Shown here one piece after another: positions 45,621 to 55,513 of a stretch of 63,022 bases of DNA. Below the pieces are notes generated by a model, which worked only from the letters and a program-made list of their open reading frames with translations, was not told the DNA's origin and ran no database searches. The DNA comes from Bremia lactucae (taxonomy: Eukaryota > Oomycota > Peronosporomycetes > Peronosporales > Peronosporaceae). Position numbers and translations under genes: made by a program. The stretch lies in NCBI RefSeq assembly GCF_004359215.1, contig NC_090614.1, positions 1,498,592-1,561,613 on the forward strand, in the 5' to 3' direction. The first letter of the stretch is position 1. The number at the start of each line of letters is the position of its first letter.

Positions 45621-46080
45621 AAGGCCCATCGGAAAAACGCGCCCCTGGCGGTAATAAATATATTGCAAAACGTCAATCGCATCCCGCATCTCAATAGAGA
45701 TGCGAGCAGAAAAGAATCGAGATAAAGATCTTCCTCAGCGCGAAAGTTCTTCGCGCTGGGATCAAGGCCATGTAGCTTTGTCGCAATAAATAAGGTACAT
45801 TTATTGTAAGAAGTAGTCTCTCCAGACAAGCTATTGATTAGCCGTTCTGGCAAAAGCCACGGCTTCTTCTCAGGGGCGAGATGAGACATTTTATTGTCTT
45901 TACTCCCCTGATTGGTACCCACTGAAGCAGGGGTCCCACAAGAACTTTTATTAGGTTGGCTTACGCCATCGTCATCACCTTGCACGGAAACAAGTGCAGG
46001 TGACCGTACGGAAGATGGAACGGGCGATGCGGGGTCATCTTTGAAATCTATTTTATTATCCTATCATCCTCACCGTCGGA
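44983..46080 (-). pseudogene. Antisense frame of family A gypsy element, copy 1 (long coiled-coil C-terminus)
   Basis: Read on the minus strand from the gap edge to 44983. The part at 45617-45985 encodes 'KKPWLLPERLINSLSGETTS', 'FIATKLHGLDPSAKNFRAEE'. One base is lost near 45630. The part at 44983-45534 is open for 183 codons and has 'GKLDPNSVSDLISKIDKIDH' followed by heptad-like helices ('LHDLEEGLDLERGKCRSLEQ', 'SARRSFEDLRNLHEKLQIQH', 'HKNVLEILEKGG'), then a basic tail. It overlaps pol (44877-45620, plus) for more than 500 bp. The same protein is seen at 52788-53870 (-) and 61978-63022 (+). No known family recognised. Confidence 0.6.
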
Positions 46081-46093
46081 ATAAAATAGACTA

Positions 46094-46193
46094 NNNNNNN
46101 NNNNNNNNNNNNNNNNNNNNNNNNNNNNNNNNNNNNNNNNNNNNNNNNNNNNNNNNNNNNNNNNNNNNNNNNNNNNNNNNNNNNNNNNNNNNN
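46094..46193. other. Assembly gap (100 N)
   Basis: A placeholder run of 100 N. Confidence 0.99.
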
Positions 46194-46282
46194 TGGACAT
46201 ATTTTCAGTTATTTATTGTTTTTGTCTTTAAGGCCGTATGTAAATCAAAAACCGAACCCTTACCAATATTCGGAATGGTTGG

Positions 46283-46771
46283 TGTAACGGGGTTTTATGT
46301 TACATGAAGTTAATACTTAAAGGTTGTTAATTAATATATTATCTAAAAGGTAGATAATATTTGGAGAAAATTACTTTAAGTAAAATGTTCGGAAAGCTTA
46401 TTCATTGGTAGATAAAGGCTGATTATCTACTTTCTCCGCGGTCCAGTCAGCGCTGGACGCGCGTAAAGAGAGAGACAGATAGGACATTTACTATCGAAAA
46501 AATCTGAATTAAAAATAACAGAATTTATAGTTATAACTATAAAAATCCATTGAACTACATGTTTTGTATTAGTTTATAGTTAGGTTAGTATTAAATAGAT
46601 AGAAATAGAATAACTTAACTATATTAAATACAGTTATCTTTTAACCCTCTTTAAAGCAAGTGTTTTAAAGAGAGTCTTCCTCTGTGTACGTGAAGTGAGG
46701 CACCACTCGCACTGAGGCAGTGAGAAGTGGACTTGTACTGAAGCAGTACAAGTCGGCAGTGCCCCGTTACA
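46283..46771 (+). repeat. Family A LTR with leader fragment
   Basis: TGTAACGGGGTTTTATG ... GCCCCGTTACA, 489 bp, longer than other copies because of an AT-rich insert near 46490-46555. The 29-bp leader CCTGGTAGCACTTTGTAG... follows directly, so it is the 5' LTR of a truncated element. Confidence 0.85.
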
Positions 46772-46800
46772 CCTGGTAGCACTTTGTAGTCCGTCCAAGG

Positions 46801-47247
46801 TGTAACGGGGCACTACGACTTGTACTGTTTCAGTACAAGTCCACTTCACACTGCTTCAGTTGTAAGTGGTGCCTTTCGTTAGGTGACGTACACTGTACGT
46901 ACAGAGGAAGACTTCCCTTAAAACAAGTTAACTTAAGAGGGTAAAATGAAAACTGTATTAATATAGTTAAGTGTCTCTTAATCTATCTTTGTAAATGCTG
47001 ACTTAACTATAACCTAATACTAAACATGTAAATGAATTCTTCTCTATCATATCTTGTAACTCTCTTTGATTACTTCTACAGCTGATAAGTCTGCGGAATA
47101 AATAGATATAATGGCCTATACCTATTTATGGATAAGAATTCAGGATATTACGATATAAAGTAATATCCTCCAAATATTATCTACCTTTTAGATAATATAT
47201 TTACAACCTTTAAGTGTTAATTTCATGTAACGATACACCCCGTTACA
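46801..47247 (-). repeat. Family A LTR, minus orientation, head-to-head with the previous LTR
   Basis: It opens on the plus strand with TGTAACGGGGCACTACGAC and closes CACCCCGTTACA at 47247. Only 29 bp separate it from the plus-oriented LTR, forming a near-1-kb inverted repeat. Confidence 0.87.
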
Positions 47248-47448
47248 TCAATTCTCACTAAAGACAACCACACTGAAAACCAGCAAACCAGTCCACCCTA
47301 TGTGACCACGGACTAAAACGACAATGACGTCAAATCCTCACTTTAAAGGCCATCGCATGAGACATAGAAAGGCAATGAACGCTGCAACTTCAAAAGCGAA
47401 ACTGCACGCGAGTGAGCATTTAAATCTAAAAACCTTCCTGCAAAAGTA

Positions 47449-47612
47449 ATGACTTCCACCGCCAACATAGATCTGGCGAGACCACATGTGTTACCCATAA
47501 TAAACCCGATCTGAGTAACTAATTATTTAAAATTAGATAAAAGGGTATTTTACCCATAAAGTAAATGTACCACAACAACGGTTCTCCAACCGATGTGTGC
47601 CCCATAACATGC
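47449..47612 (-). repeat. Family C LTR fragment
   Basis: It matches the 33.6-33.78 kb LTR in the same orientation: 'GGTTCTCCAACCGATGTGTG' and 'ATAAAAGGGTATTTTACCC'. Confidence 0.7.
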
Positions 47613-47616
47613 AGTT

Positions 47617-47905
47617 AGGTAGTTGGTGGGCGCCTAAGCGGCCTCGCCTAATAAACAAGTACCTTAGGACAAGTGTCGTCACGGAAGCGGTAATCCGGCT
47701 TCACGTGCGCACTTAAGCAAAAAAGTAGTTCATAGACTAACTTATATTTAATCGAATTGAATATTAATACTTTTAACAATCAATGGATGCCACCTCTGTA
47801 GATGTGCATCCTACGTTGCGAGCGTATTATTCTGACGAGTGGCAGGTCTGTTTACTTCACATGAAGTTTTTGACCATCCCGTTAAGTACGCTTTGTGGAT
47901 TGACG
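47617..47905 (-). repeat. Family B LTR fragment
   Basis: It carries the block AGGTAGTTGGTGGGCGCCTAAG...GTGTCGTCACGG and the CCCGTTAAGTAC end typical of family B; internal parts are deleted. Confidence 0.65.
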
Positions 47906-48159
47906 GGTTTGTGTGGCATTTTGTGCGCAAAGATACAATCAAGTTAGGGATGTTTGAAATTATTGCCATACTTTTGCACTAAAGCGGTTAATTGGAGAAG
48001 AGGGCAGTGAATCGACTGCTGGTGAAAGAGATATGGGCATAAGCTGTTCGATTTACGACTTGCGAAAGAACATGTGGTAATGCATTGAAAGTAGATGCGC
48101 AGAATATACGCATCCTCAATAAAGTGCATTTTGTCTCCATTAGTATTGTCACTTGAACC

Positions 48160-49872
48160 CTACAGTTGGTCTGCTGTATCGGAGAAAATGCCCGCCTCGG
48201 GACTACTATCAAGTTTGGACTTCGTGTGGTGCTTGAAGCGCATATAAGCGTGGTCGTCTCCTGAGCGGTCACGGACACAGCGATCCAGTCGAGGAATATG
48301 CACATTTAGCACATCCTCCAAAAATGTCTTGTTCGTCGTGTTGATAGTCGGAAAGTTTTTAATTGACGTCGATGATAAAGCGAACTTCAGGCCAGGCTGT
48401 ACAACATCCCACTGCGTCATAATGTCATCGTGTGCCCGATCAGATTTGCATAAAAATGGTCCGTACACCTGGTTAAAGGTGAGTGGCAACCAATGCAGCA
48501 CACTCTTGCGCTTGTATTCAATGTTAAGTATTGATGCCTTCCACAGTGCAAAATTTGAGGCACATGACAGTAATACAACTTTCAGAAATGTGCTCAACTT
48601 GAACAGCGACTGTGAGCGCGACACTTGCTTAAACCAGTTCATTTCCCAAGCAGATGTGCGGGCACCAGACAATTGAACGGAGATCGCACCTGATAGTTGC
48701 GATTGAGAGGATGGAGAAGATGGTAATCCCGACAGCGCCATCGTGCCAGTGGTTAAAGGTATCACAGGGGCTCGGTAGCCTACTGTTCGGATTAGATAAA
48801 ACGTCGTGAAGCCTATACCCGCCGCAATACTCGCAATCTGCGCACGCCTCCAGAACGTGCACAGGTCCAGATACTCCTTCTTGCATGCTTCAATCAGCGT
48901 CATGTGCATTTTGAGCCTTACTGTGGTGGCCTTAAGTAGATTTAAAATATTATCCGTTGCACGATCAGGTGCTCGCTCCACTTCACGAATCACTTCGCCA
49001 CGAATTCCGTCAAACTCATGCGCTAGCATGTTTGACACATTGAGCGGAATTTGTTCAATAACTGAGGTGGACGGAGCGATTCGCTTTTCTTGTGGAACGT
49101 ACATGGTGTATATGGTTGGCAAATCTTTGCGTCGGATAACCTTGCTGAGATTCCAGCACAGCGCTCCGTATGCACGCCCAAAGTCGTGAACAGTTTCAAA
49201 GTCGTCCACTTTGTTAAGAATCAGCAACACTTTGCTTGTCATTCCCTGCAAAGACTTAGTGAGCACGTCCAGTGTCTCGAACGTCGTTCCCGGCTTGTCC
49301 GGGTCAAACATGACCAGAATTACGTCTGCCCGGTCCGCAAACCAATGAACAACCCGTTTAAAGTCATAGCCCCGGTCCTCGTCCGTGCGGTCCAGCGACG
49401 TGCCGGGCGGATCAATCATACCTGGTGAGTCTACAATCATAAGTCCACTTTTGTCCAACAGCTCGCTACCAGCCACCACTTTGAGTTCGATGTGTGACAC
49501 AAACTCGTGGCCGAAAAGGCGCTCCACGTCATTAAAGCCGAATTGCGCGTGTCTGACAAGCGCCGCGCCATCGAGTCGCTCTTCTCGTGCACCACCTACT
49601 AGCACCGTGAAGGTACAATCTGTGGGTGCGCGTCCAGTCTTCTGCACATTCTGGCCCAGCATGTAATTGATGAAAGTGCTCTTTCCCGACGAATGATTGC
49701 CCAGCACCAGCACCATGGGCACGTTGATGGGTGCAAAGGATGGGAAATGCATCTCCGCACGCACAATTTCCAGCTGATCGTAAAGTTCGCCCACATCTTT
49801 TTGAATCATGCGATTCACTTCACCAGCGACGCGAACCTGGCACTTTGCTCCACCACTTAAGCGCGCCGTCAT
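48160..49872 (-). CDS. Membrane-anchored dynamin/EHD-like GTPase
   Basis: 570 residues, intronless. GTPase motifs are all present: P-loop 'GNHSSGKST' (58-66), switch I Thr84 within 'APTDCTF', G3 'DSPGM' (148-152), and G4 'LNKVDD' (219-224). The spacing and the long helical region after the G domain fit the dynamin superfamily, closest in style to EHD ATPase/GTPases and sarcalumenin. A hydrophobic stretch near 347-362 ('IASIAAGIGFTTFYLI') suggests a membrane anchor; no EH domain is present at the C-terminus. Such proteins remodel membranes after nucleotide-driven oligomerisation. Which organelle is unknown. The start is chosen at the first ATG, ten bases after an in-frame stop region. The gene stands alone between retrotransposon LTRs. 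Confidence 0.82.
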   Translation of the reverse strand: MTARLSGGAKCQVRVAGEVNRMIQKDVGELYDQLEIVRAEMHFPSFAPINVPMVLVLGNHSSGKSTFINYMLGQNVQKTGRAPTDCTFTVLVGGAREERLDGAALVRHAQFGFNDVERLFGHEFVSHIELKVVAGSELLDKSGLMIVDSPGMIDPPGTSLDRTDEDRGYDFKRVVHWFADRADVILVMFDPDKPGTTFETLDVLTKSLQGMTSKVLLILNKVDDFETVHDFGRAYGALCWNLSKVIRRKDLPTIYTMYVPQEKRIAPSTSVIEQIPLNVSNMLAHEFDGIRGEVIREVERAPDRATDNILNLLKATTVRLKMHMTLIEACKKEYLDLCTFWRRAQIASIAAGIGFTTFYLIRTVGYRAPVIPLTTGTMALSGLPSSPSSQSQLSGAISVQLSGARTSAWEMNWFKQVSRSQSLFKLSTFLKVVLLSCASNFALWKASILNIEYKRKSVLHWLPLTFNQVYGPFLCKSDRAHDDIMTQWDVVQPGLKFALSSTSIKNFPTINTTNKTFLEDVLNVHIPRLDRCVRDRSGDDHAYMRFKHHTKSKLDSSPEAGIFSDTADQL

Positions 49873-50273
49873 GATGCTAGCAAATAAATTTGTTCATGGA
49901 ATGGCTACAAGAAATAAACGATAATGGCGAAAAATACAATTATTTTGAAGGTATTAAATTGCAAAAATTAAATTCCTTTTGTATTCGAATTTTTGAAAAG
50001 TTCATGATTGTTACTCAATACAAAAGTATTTAAGGTGTTATACATAATTACATCAGGAGGTAACATGCAGTATCCGATTAACGGATACTGCGAGTCATAT
50101 GTTGTCGGTCTATATTATTAAAGTATAGACCAAAAAATATTAGCTAATGATAAGTCGACCTCCTCAACAAGACGAGTCTCGCTTGCGTTCAAACTTCTTC
50201 TCCATTTGACAAGACAAGCTGTCGATGCATGATTACGTTCAGAAACAAGACACCTCGCTTCGTGTATCATCAC
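49873..50273. other. Promoter side of the GTPase gene
   Basis: AT-rich intergenic DNA, no frame or repeat recognised. Confidence 0.45.
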
Positions 50274-50712
50274 TGTAACGGGGCACTACGACTTGTACTG
50301 CTTCAGTACAAGTCCACTTCGCACTGCTTCAGTTGCAAGTGGTGCCTTACGTCACTTCACGTACACTAGTACGTGCAGAGGAAGACTTCTCTTTAAGACA
50401 ACTACCTTAAAGACGGTTAAATGAAATCTGTATTGATATAATTAAGTTTCTTCTTCTTTTTACCTGTTGATGCTAACTTAATTATAAACTATTACTAAAC
50501 ATGCAATTGAAATCTTATCTTTCTCTCTCTTTGTTTACGTTTACAGCTGAGTCTGCGGGATAAATAGATATAACGGCTTATACCTATTTATGGATAAGAT
50601 TTCCGAGCATTACTACATAAAGTAATATTCGCCAAATATTATCTACCTTTTAGATAATATATTAATTAATAACCATAAGTGTTAGTTTCATGTAGCGATA
50701 CAACCCGTTTCA
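50274..50712 (-). repeat. Family A solo LTR, minus orientation
   Basis: TGTAACGGGGCACTACG ... ATACAACCCGTTTCA on the plus strand. No coding region is attached on either side. Confidence 0.85.
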
Positions 50713-51405
50713 GGCACGACTTAATGCGTCCACGCTCTACTTAAGCACACACCCTAGCACAGCGAGGAAACGGTTTGACCATCCCACCGCCGATCAGTAA
50801 CCGTCTTAGATATGTGAAATCATAGACGTCGAAGCGCCATCCAGTCGAGCCGATGCGGCGAGTGAAGAATTCGGGGATGGGATATTCCATGGCGGTGGGC
50901 CACTGGCGGAATTGGTGTTGCAAGCCTATCGGTTGACGTCAGTGTCTTCGTCTTCTCTCACGTGACGTGAGGTAGTTGGTGGGCGCCTCAGCGATCTCAC
51001 CCAACGAATTAAGCACCTTAGTACAAGTGACGTCACGGGAGCGGTAATCCGGCTTCACGTGCGCACTTGTCAACTAGGAAGAAGTTTTCAGACTGACTTA
51101 TATTTGATCGTATTAAATATAAATTGCTATATTTATCCAATTGTAAAATGCCATCTCTGTAGATAGATACTAATATTTATTGGGAGCGTATCTTTGTAGA
51201 TACCTCGCGTAACGGATGACGCAAGCCGTCACCCCCGCTAATGTGAATGCCCCCAGGGACATCACATACACAAGGGTGGGTCGCATTGTGAACCACACCC
51301 AAGTGGTGGGTCTCTTCACTTTAGTAATTGACCCATCCCCTTAAGTACACAGAGTGCATATAATGCGGATTGCGTAACATAGGGCAACGTTAGCCCATTA
51401 TACCA
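50713..51405 (-). repeat. Family B LTR, minus orientation, with a foreign insert
   Basis: It shows GCGTCCACGCTCTACTTAAG at the start, then is interrupted at about 50780-50955 by a GC-richer 170-bp block. It resumes at GTGAGGTAGTTGGTGGGCG and ends near TTAGCCCATTATA. The insert resembles nothing else in the window. Confidence 0.7.
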
Positions 51406-51456
51406 CCCTCCCCCTTTAAAAACGAATGTACATTTGAAATTCGTCAAAGAGGAGCN

Positions 51457-51915
51457 CGGGAAGGAGGCTGCTCATCGTCGCTGCGTACAAAAGTCCATTC
51501 TCATCGCTGTGCGAGATTCTACACACGCCAATGCAATAATTACACAACATTGTTGTAAAGTTGCGCGAAGGTAAATCGTCACATTCGCCACACTCTTTTC
51601 CGAGTGGCCGGAATCGAACCAGCGACCAATTGAGTTCCGACAATATTGAATATAGTTAGTCCTATATACTATATTCGGATTTCCGACAATACCGAATATA
51701 GTAAGTGCTCTATACTATATTCGGTATTGTCGGAACTCAATTGGTCGCTGGTTCGATTCCGGCGACTCGGAAAAGAGTGTGGCGAATGTGACGATTCACC
51801 TTCGCGCAAGTTTACGACTATGTTGTGTAATTATTGCATTGGCGTGTGTAGAATCTCGCACAGCGATGAGAATGGACCTTGTACGCAGCGACGATGAGCA
51901 GCCTCCTTCCCGACA
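51457..51915. repeat. Large palindrome built from tRNA-Tyr 3' halves
   Basis: Two arms of about 200 bp (51457-51665 reversed, and 51715-51915) each contain the 3' half of a tRNA-Tyr gene (T-arm GGTTCGATTCC) with its intron remnant and 130-170 bp of downstream sequence. The centre is an AT-rich run of 'CTATATACTATATTCGG'. The 5' tRNA halves are missing from both arms. N at 51456 marks the left edge. Confidence 0.85.
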
Positions 51916-52199
51916 GCAATAGAAAGACCAGTCTATATATCTCGTTAACTCATCTCAGTTCATAGGTCTTCTTCGGCAAGATAGTGAGCCTGACAGTAAA
52001 TTAAACACGCGACGAGTGCTGTCATTATTGGTAAACCAGTGGTCAGATCTCAGACATGCACCAAGCGTCGTGACGCAAGAAAATAGTTGTGGGCTGTAAG
52101 AACTGTTATCCGCGATCTAAGTCATTGACAAGGTAGGAGACCTAAGATTCTGCTATGATGCTTGTAAATGAAGCTGAGACTGCTGTGCGAGCGATAGAT
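51700..52199 (+). repeat. tRNA-Tyr-associated repeat unit, copy A
   Basis: From the tRNA intron/3' half to GTGCGAGCGATAG at 52199. About 97% identical by eye to copy B over 470 bp. Confidence 0.85.
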
Positions 52200-52238
52200 C
52201 CTGATTTGAAATTTGATTGCGTGACCGTCGTAGTTCAA

Positions 52239-52341
52239 CCGAGTGTAGCTCAGTTGGTAGAGCGATTGACTGTAGTGCTCTACACAATATTCGGTATTGT
52301 CGGAAATCAATTGGTCGCTGGTTCGATTCCGGCCACTCGGA
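52239..52341 (+). tRNA. tRNA-Tyr (anticodon GTA) with a 30-nt intron
   Basis: It folds into a full cloverleaf: acceptor CCGAGTG/CACTCGG with discriminator A52341, D-arm GCTCAGTTGGTAGAGC, anticodon stem ATTGA/TCAAT, anticodon GTA at 52272-52274, T-arm GCTGG TTCGATT CCGGC. The intron (52276-52305) sits after G37, the normal place for nuclear tRNA introns, and tRNA-Tyr is the classic intron-containing tRNA. A- and B-box promoters are present (TAGCTCAGTTGG, GGTTCGATTCC). No run of four or more T occurs for about 600 bp downstream, so a normal Pol III terminator is missing. Confidence 0.9.
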
Positions 52342-52766
52342 AAAGAGTGTGGCAAATGTGACGATTCACCTTCGCGCAACTTTACAACAATGTTGTGTAA
52401 TTATTGCATTGGCGTGTGTAGAATCTCGCACAGCGATGAGAATGGACTTTGTACGCAGCGACGATGAGCAGCCTCCTTCCCGACAGCAATAGAAAGACCA
52501 GTCTATATATCTCGTTGACTCATCTCAGTTCATAGGTCTTCTTCGGCAAGATAGTGAGCCTGACATAAAATTAAACACGCGACGAGTGCTGTTATTGTTG
52601 GTAAACCAGTGGTCAGATCTCAGACATGCACCAAGCGTCGTGACGCAAGAAAATAGTTGTGGGCTGTAAGAACTGTTGTCCGCGATCTAAGTCATGGACA
52701 AGGTAGGAGACCTAAGATTCTGCTATGATGCTTGTAAATGAAGCTGAGACTGCTGTGCGAGCGATA
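52276..52766 (+). repeat. tRNA-Tyr-associated repeat unit, copy B
   Basis: It runs from the tRNA-Tyr intron and 3' half to GCGAGCGATAG at 52766, where a gypsy fragment starts. Both copies end at the same base, so the unit has a defined right border. Confidence 0.85.
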
Positions 52767-52787
52767 GTTCCCAGCTGGTTGCTGACA

Positions 52788-53870
52788 TTAGGGGCCTCGT
52801 CTGTCAGTATGTCGAGAACCATCCGACAGTTCAGAAGGCTCATCGGAAAACACGCGCCCATGGTGCCTCTAAATTGATTGCAAAACGTCAATCGCGTCAC
52901 GCATCTCAATAGAGATGCGAGCCCTTTCCCAGGGCGAAGAAAGGGAATAGACATCCCCTTTTACCCTCTTTGAGTTGTCTACACATCACGGACAGGGATC
53001 ACCCCACGTGAAACATAGAAGCCCAGCCTCACGTGACAACCGATGCAATTTGTACTTTGCACCGGTTGGAGTTCTTTTCTCAAATTTAACGCGATTCTCG
53101 TCACGTTTTTGAAGCCCAGCTTCGCATCCAATGTACTTGATATTGCGAATGAACGCACTCCAAGCTTGCATAAGCGAGACTTTATCTCGCTTATTGTTGC
53201 CACTTTACCGTCGATGCATTAAAAAAGCATCGAGATAAAAATCTTCCTCAGCGCGGAAGTTCTTCGCGCTGGGATCACGGCCATGTAGCTTTGTCGCAAT
53301 AAATAAGGGATATTTATTGTGCGGAGTTGTCTCTCCAGACAAGCTACTGACTAGTTCGAGCAAAAGCCAAGACTTCTTCTCAGAGGCAAGACGGAAATTT
53401 TTTCGTCTGCACTCCCCTGAGTGGTACCGACTGAAGCAGGGGTACCAAAAGAACTTTTATAAGGATGGCTTACGCCATCGTCATCGCTCATCACCACGCA
53501 CAGAATTATGTAGGTGTGACTGTGCTGGCGATGGGAAATCATCCTCATCGTCGGAACCAAATATGCTACAGCGAATGCTGTTCGTCCGCCACCCGATTGA
53601 GGCCTCTTATTCGAAGGCTCATTGTCAGCCGCTTGACAGCGTTCAGGAGACTGTTCCACACTCCCCGAGTCGGATATCTCGTCCGATTCGCATTCATAGT
53701 CGACCGCCAAAGAGGGGTCGCACTTATGTGGTGACTCACCACGTGCACACGCAACAATACATGATGCGGGAGAAGATGATACTACGGTAGACGAAATGTC
53801 TCCCGCAAGAGACAATAATGCGTCGCCCGCGGCTGCATGTACCGCAGCCGTAGGCGCCGCATTATTCGCA
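52788..53870 (-). pseudogene. Antisense frame of family A gypsy element, copy 2
   Basis: On the minus strand the series is: 'AAPTAA..' Ala-rich start, acidic 'DPSLAVDYECESDEISD' (about 53670-53720), 'DDDGVSHPYKSSFGTPASVG', then (shifted) 'DPSAKNFRAEEDFYLDAF', and 'MQAWSAFIRNIKYIG' (52986-53171) with 'NRVKFEKRTPTGAKYKLHRL'. It ends in the Ser/Asp-rich 'SDEPSELSDGSRHTD'. The ATG of copy 3 is ATA here. Several stops and shifts are present. Function unknown. Confidence 0.6.
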
Positions 53871-53991
53871 CACCGTATGGGCTTGTTAAATGATGGTTCT
53901 GACCATTAACATCGTTTTCACTTAAGTGATCTTATAGTAACCACTCTATTTAATGACAGTCTGAGTGACTGTTATTTAAGGAAGGGGGTGA

Positions 53992-54432
53992 TGTTACGGG
54001 GTGTATCGTTTCATGAAATTAACAGTTAAAGCTTGTTAATTGATATATCATCTAAAAGGTAGATAATATTTGGGGAATATTACGTTACATAGCAAAATTC
54101 GGGAAGCTTACCCATTGGTAGATATAGGCCATTATATCTACTTGCTCCGCGGTACAGTCAGCACTGGACGCGCACATAGAGAGAGACAGCACAGACTTTA
54201 TTACATGTTATGTAATCGAATATAATTAAGTTCGTATCTTATAGATGGACACAGAAGATTTTAGTTATATTATATACAGTTTACTTTTAACCCTCTTTAA
54301 AGCAAGTTTTTTTAGGAGAGTCTTCCTCTGCACGTACTAGTGTACGTGAAGTGACGTGAGGCACCGCTTGCACTGAAGCAGCGCGAAGTGAACTTGTACT
54401 GAAGCAGTACAAGTCGGCAGTGCCCCGTTATA
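53992..54432 (+). repeat. Family A 3' LTR
   Basis: TGTTACGGGGTGTATCG ... GTGCCCCGTTATA, 441 bp, directly after the polypurine tract. The terminal CA is mutated to TA. Confidence 0.88.
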
Positions 54433-55232
54433 TTGGCGTCTTTCCTTCATTTTACAAACCCTTTCATTTACGAGCTATACCACGTGGTTTGATTGCAATG
54501 AAAAGTTCATCTCTTCCTGTGCGGCTCGCATTGCCGTTTGGGGCGGTGTTCGCCCTAGAAGACGTAATATAACGATTGAGCTTTTTGGAAATCTTCGAAA
54601 AGATGAGCTCGATCCAAGTCTTCAGCATGTTCCAGTCGATCCGTATGACAAAAGTCTGCGCCCTCCTCCGGCCACGATTCATGCCATTTTTCCCATTCAC
54701 ATCGGTTCGTCTGTCTTATGAGGTGCGTCTGTCTTTCGAGATAGAGTTCGGTAAGGCTAGAATCTTTTACGGCTTTAGGTTTACCTTAAGAAATTTTACA
54801 GCACAGCCTAAAGGCGTGCTCTAAAATTACTAAAGGTAAACCTACACGAAAACAAGAAAAAATACTGATTTAATCTAGGGAATTACTAAAAGCCCCCCCC
54901 CACATTTTCCCTAGTGCACCCCGCCCCCATTCTCTTAAACGCACCCAACGCATAAAGTTCCAGCCATCCGTGTCACAGATCTTTAAATAATTTGGCAAAA
55001 AGGTCAAACATTTCGAGCACGCGCTACTTTGCACCGTGCATCTTTACTTACCACAAGCCGTACATCTTTACATACTTCGAGTCTTGCATCTTCACATTTT
55101 ACAAGTTCCAGCTAAAACGTCAATCAACAACCTTTAAATCGAAACATGGGACTCCATTGAATCAGGTGAGCAAGCAGTAAAGGCTACCGCGCTTGAGGAC
55201 GGGTTTCCTCTAAATGTAGCACGGTCGAAAAA
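54433..55232. other. Unassigned DNA between element fragments
   Basis: Short frames only (for example 54576-54824, plus) without recognisable domains, and a C9 run at 54892-54900. Possibly part of a decayed MULE together with the next feature. Confidence 0.4.
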
Positions 55233-55373
55233 GTGGGCAACCGTCCAAAAAATGCAGTTAAGTTAAAAGTATTTCAGTGCGAACATGCAGGTAGCCGTCA
55301 CGATCCTAAGCGTCCTGAGAATTCAAAAAAAGGAAGTCACAAGTGTTGCAATTGTCCTTTTCAAGCTAGTACA
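55233..55373 (+). pseudogene. MULE/FAR1-type transposase zinc-finger fragment
   Basis: The frame has 'KVFQCEHAGSRHDPKRP' and 'KKGSHKCCNCPFQA', the Cys-x-His...Cys-x-x-CPF pattern found at the N-terminus of Mutator-like transposases. It is cut off where the gypsy integrase remnant begins. Assignment rests on this short motif only. Confidence 0.45.
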
Positions 55374-55513
55374 GTAAGCCGTTGCGTGTTGTGTATTGAT
55401 CTGATGACGATCGATATAAAGCCGGTAAGGCGCTTAAAGATTTATTGGATGGATTTATCAGAAGGATCATTAAACGCAGAAGGTCTCTATCTTCTGTGTA
55501 GGCTTCCTTCATG

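Larger units (their letters stand above)
38468..46093 (+). mobile_element. Family A Ty3/gypsy chromovirus, plus strand, near complete but decayed
   Basis: 5' LTR, leader, gag, protease, RT, RNase H, integrase and chromodomain follow in order, then an antisense frame in the 3' region up to the N gap at 46094. The sized gap 41242-41954 lies between protease and RT. About 100 residues of integrase C-terminus are deleted near 45000 compared with family expectation. No 3' LTR with a polypurine tract is seen before the gap; the LTR at 46283 lacks a preceding polypurine tract and is followed by another leader, so it belongs to another insertion. Confidence 0.85.
52767..54432 (+). mobile_element. 3' end of a family A gypsy element
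   Basis: It contains the last 30 codons of the chromodomain region (52767-52860), the antisense frame, a polypurine tract AAGGAAGGGGG (53979-53989) and the 3' LTR. The rest of the element was lost where it meets the tRNA repeat. This copy proves the order: pol, antisense frame, polypurine tract, 3' LTR. Confidence 0.85.

Noticed and set aside
46283..46771. This LTR as the 3' LTR of the plus-strand family A element starting at 38468
   Set aside because: No polypurine tract precedes it and a leader/primer-binding sequence follows it, so it is a 5' LTR of another truncated insertion.
51416..51897. Two inverted, nearly identical 75-83 codon frames that look like a conserved small protein
   Set aside because: They are the two arms of the tRNA-Tyr palindrome and include the tRNA 3' half, so their similarity is due to DNA duplication, not protein selection.
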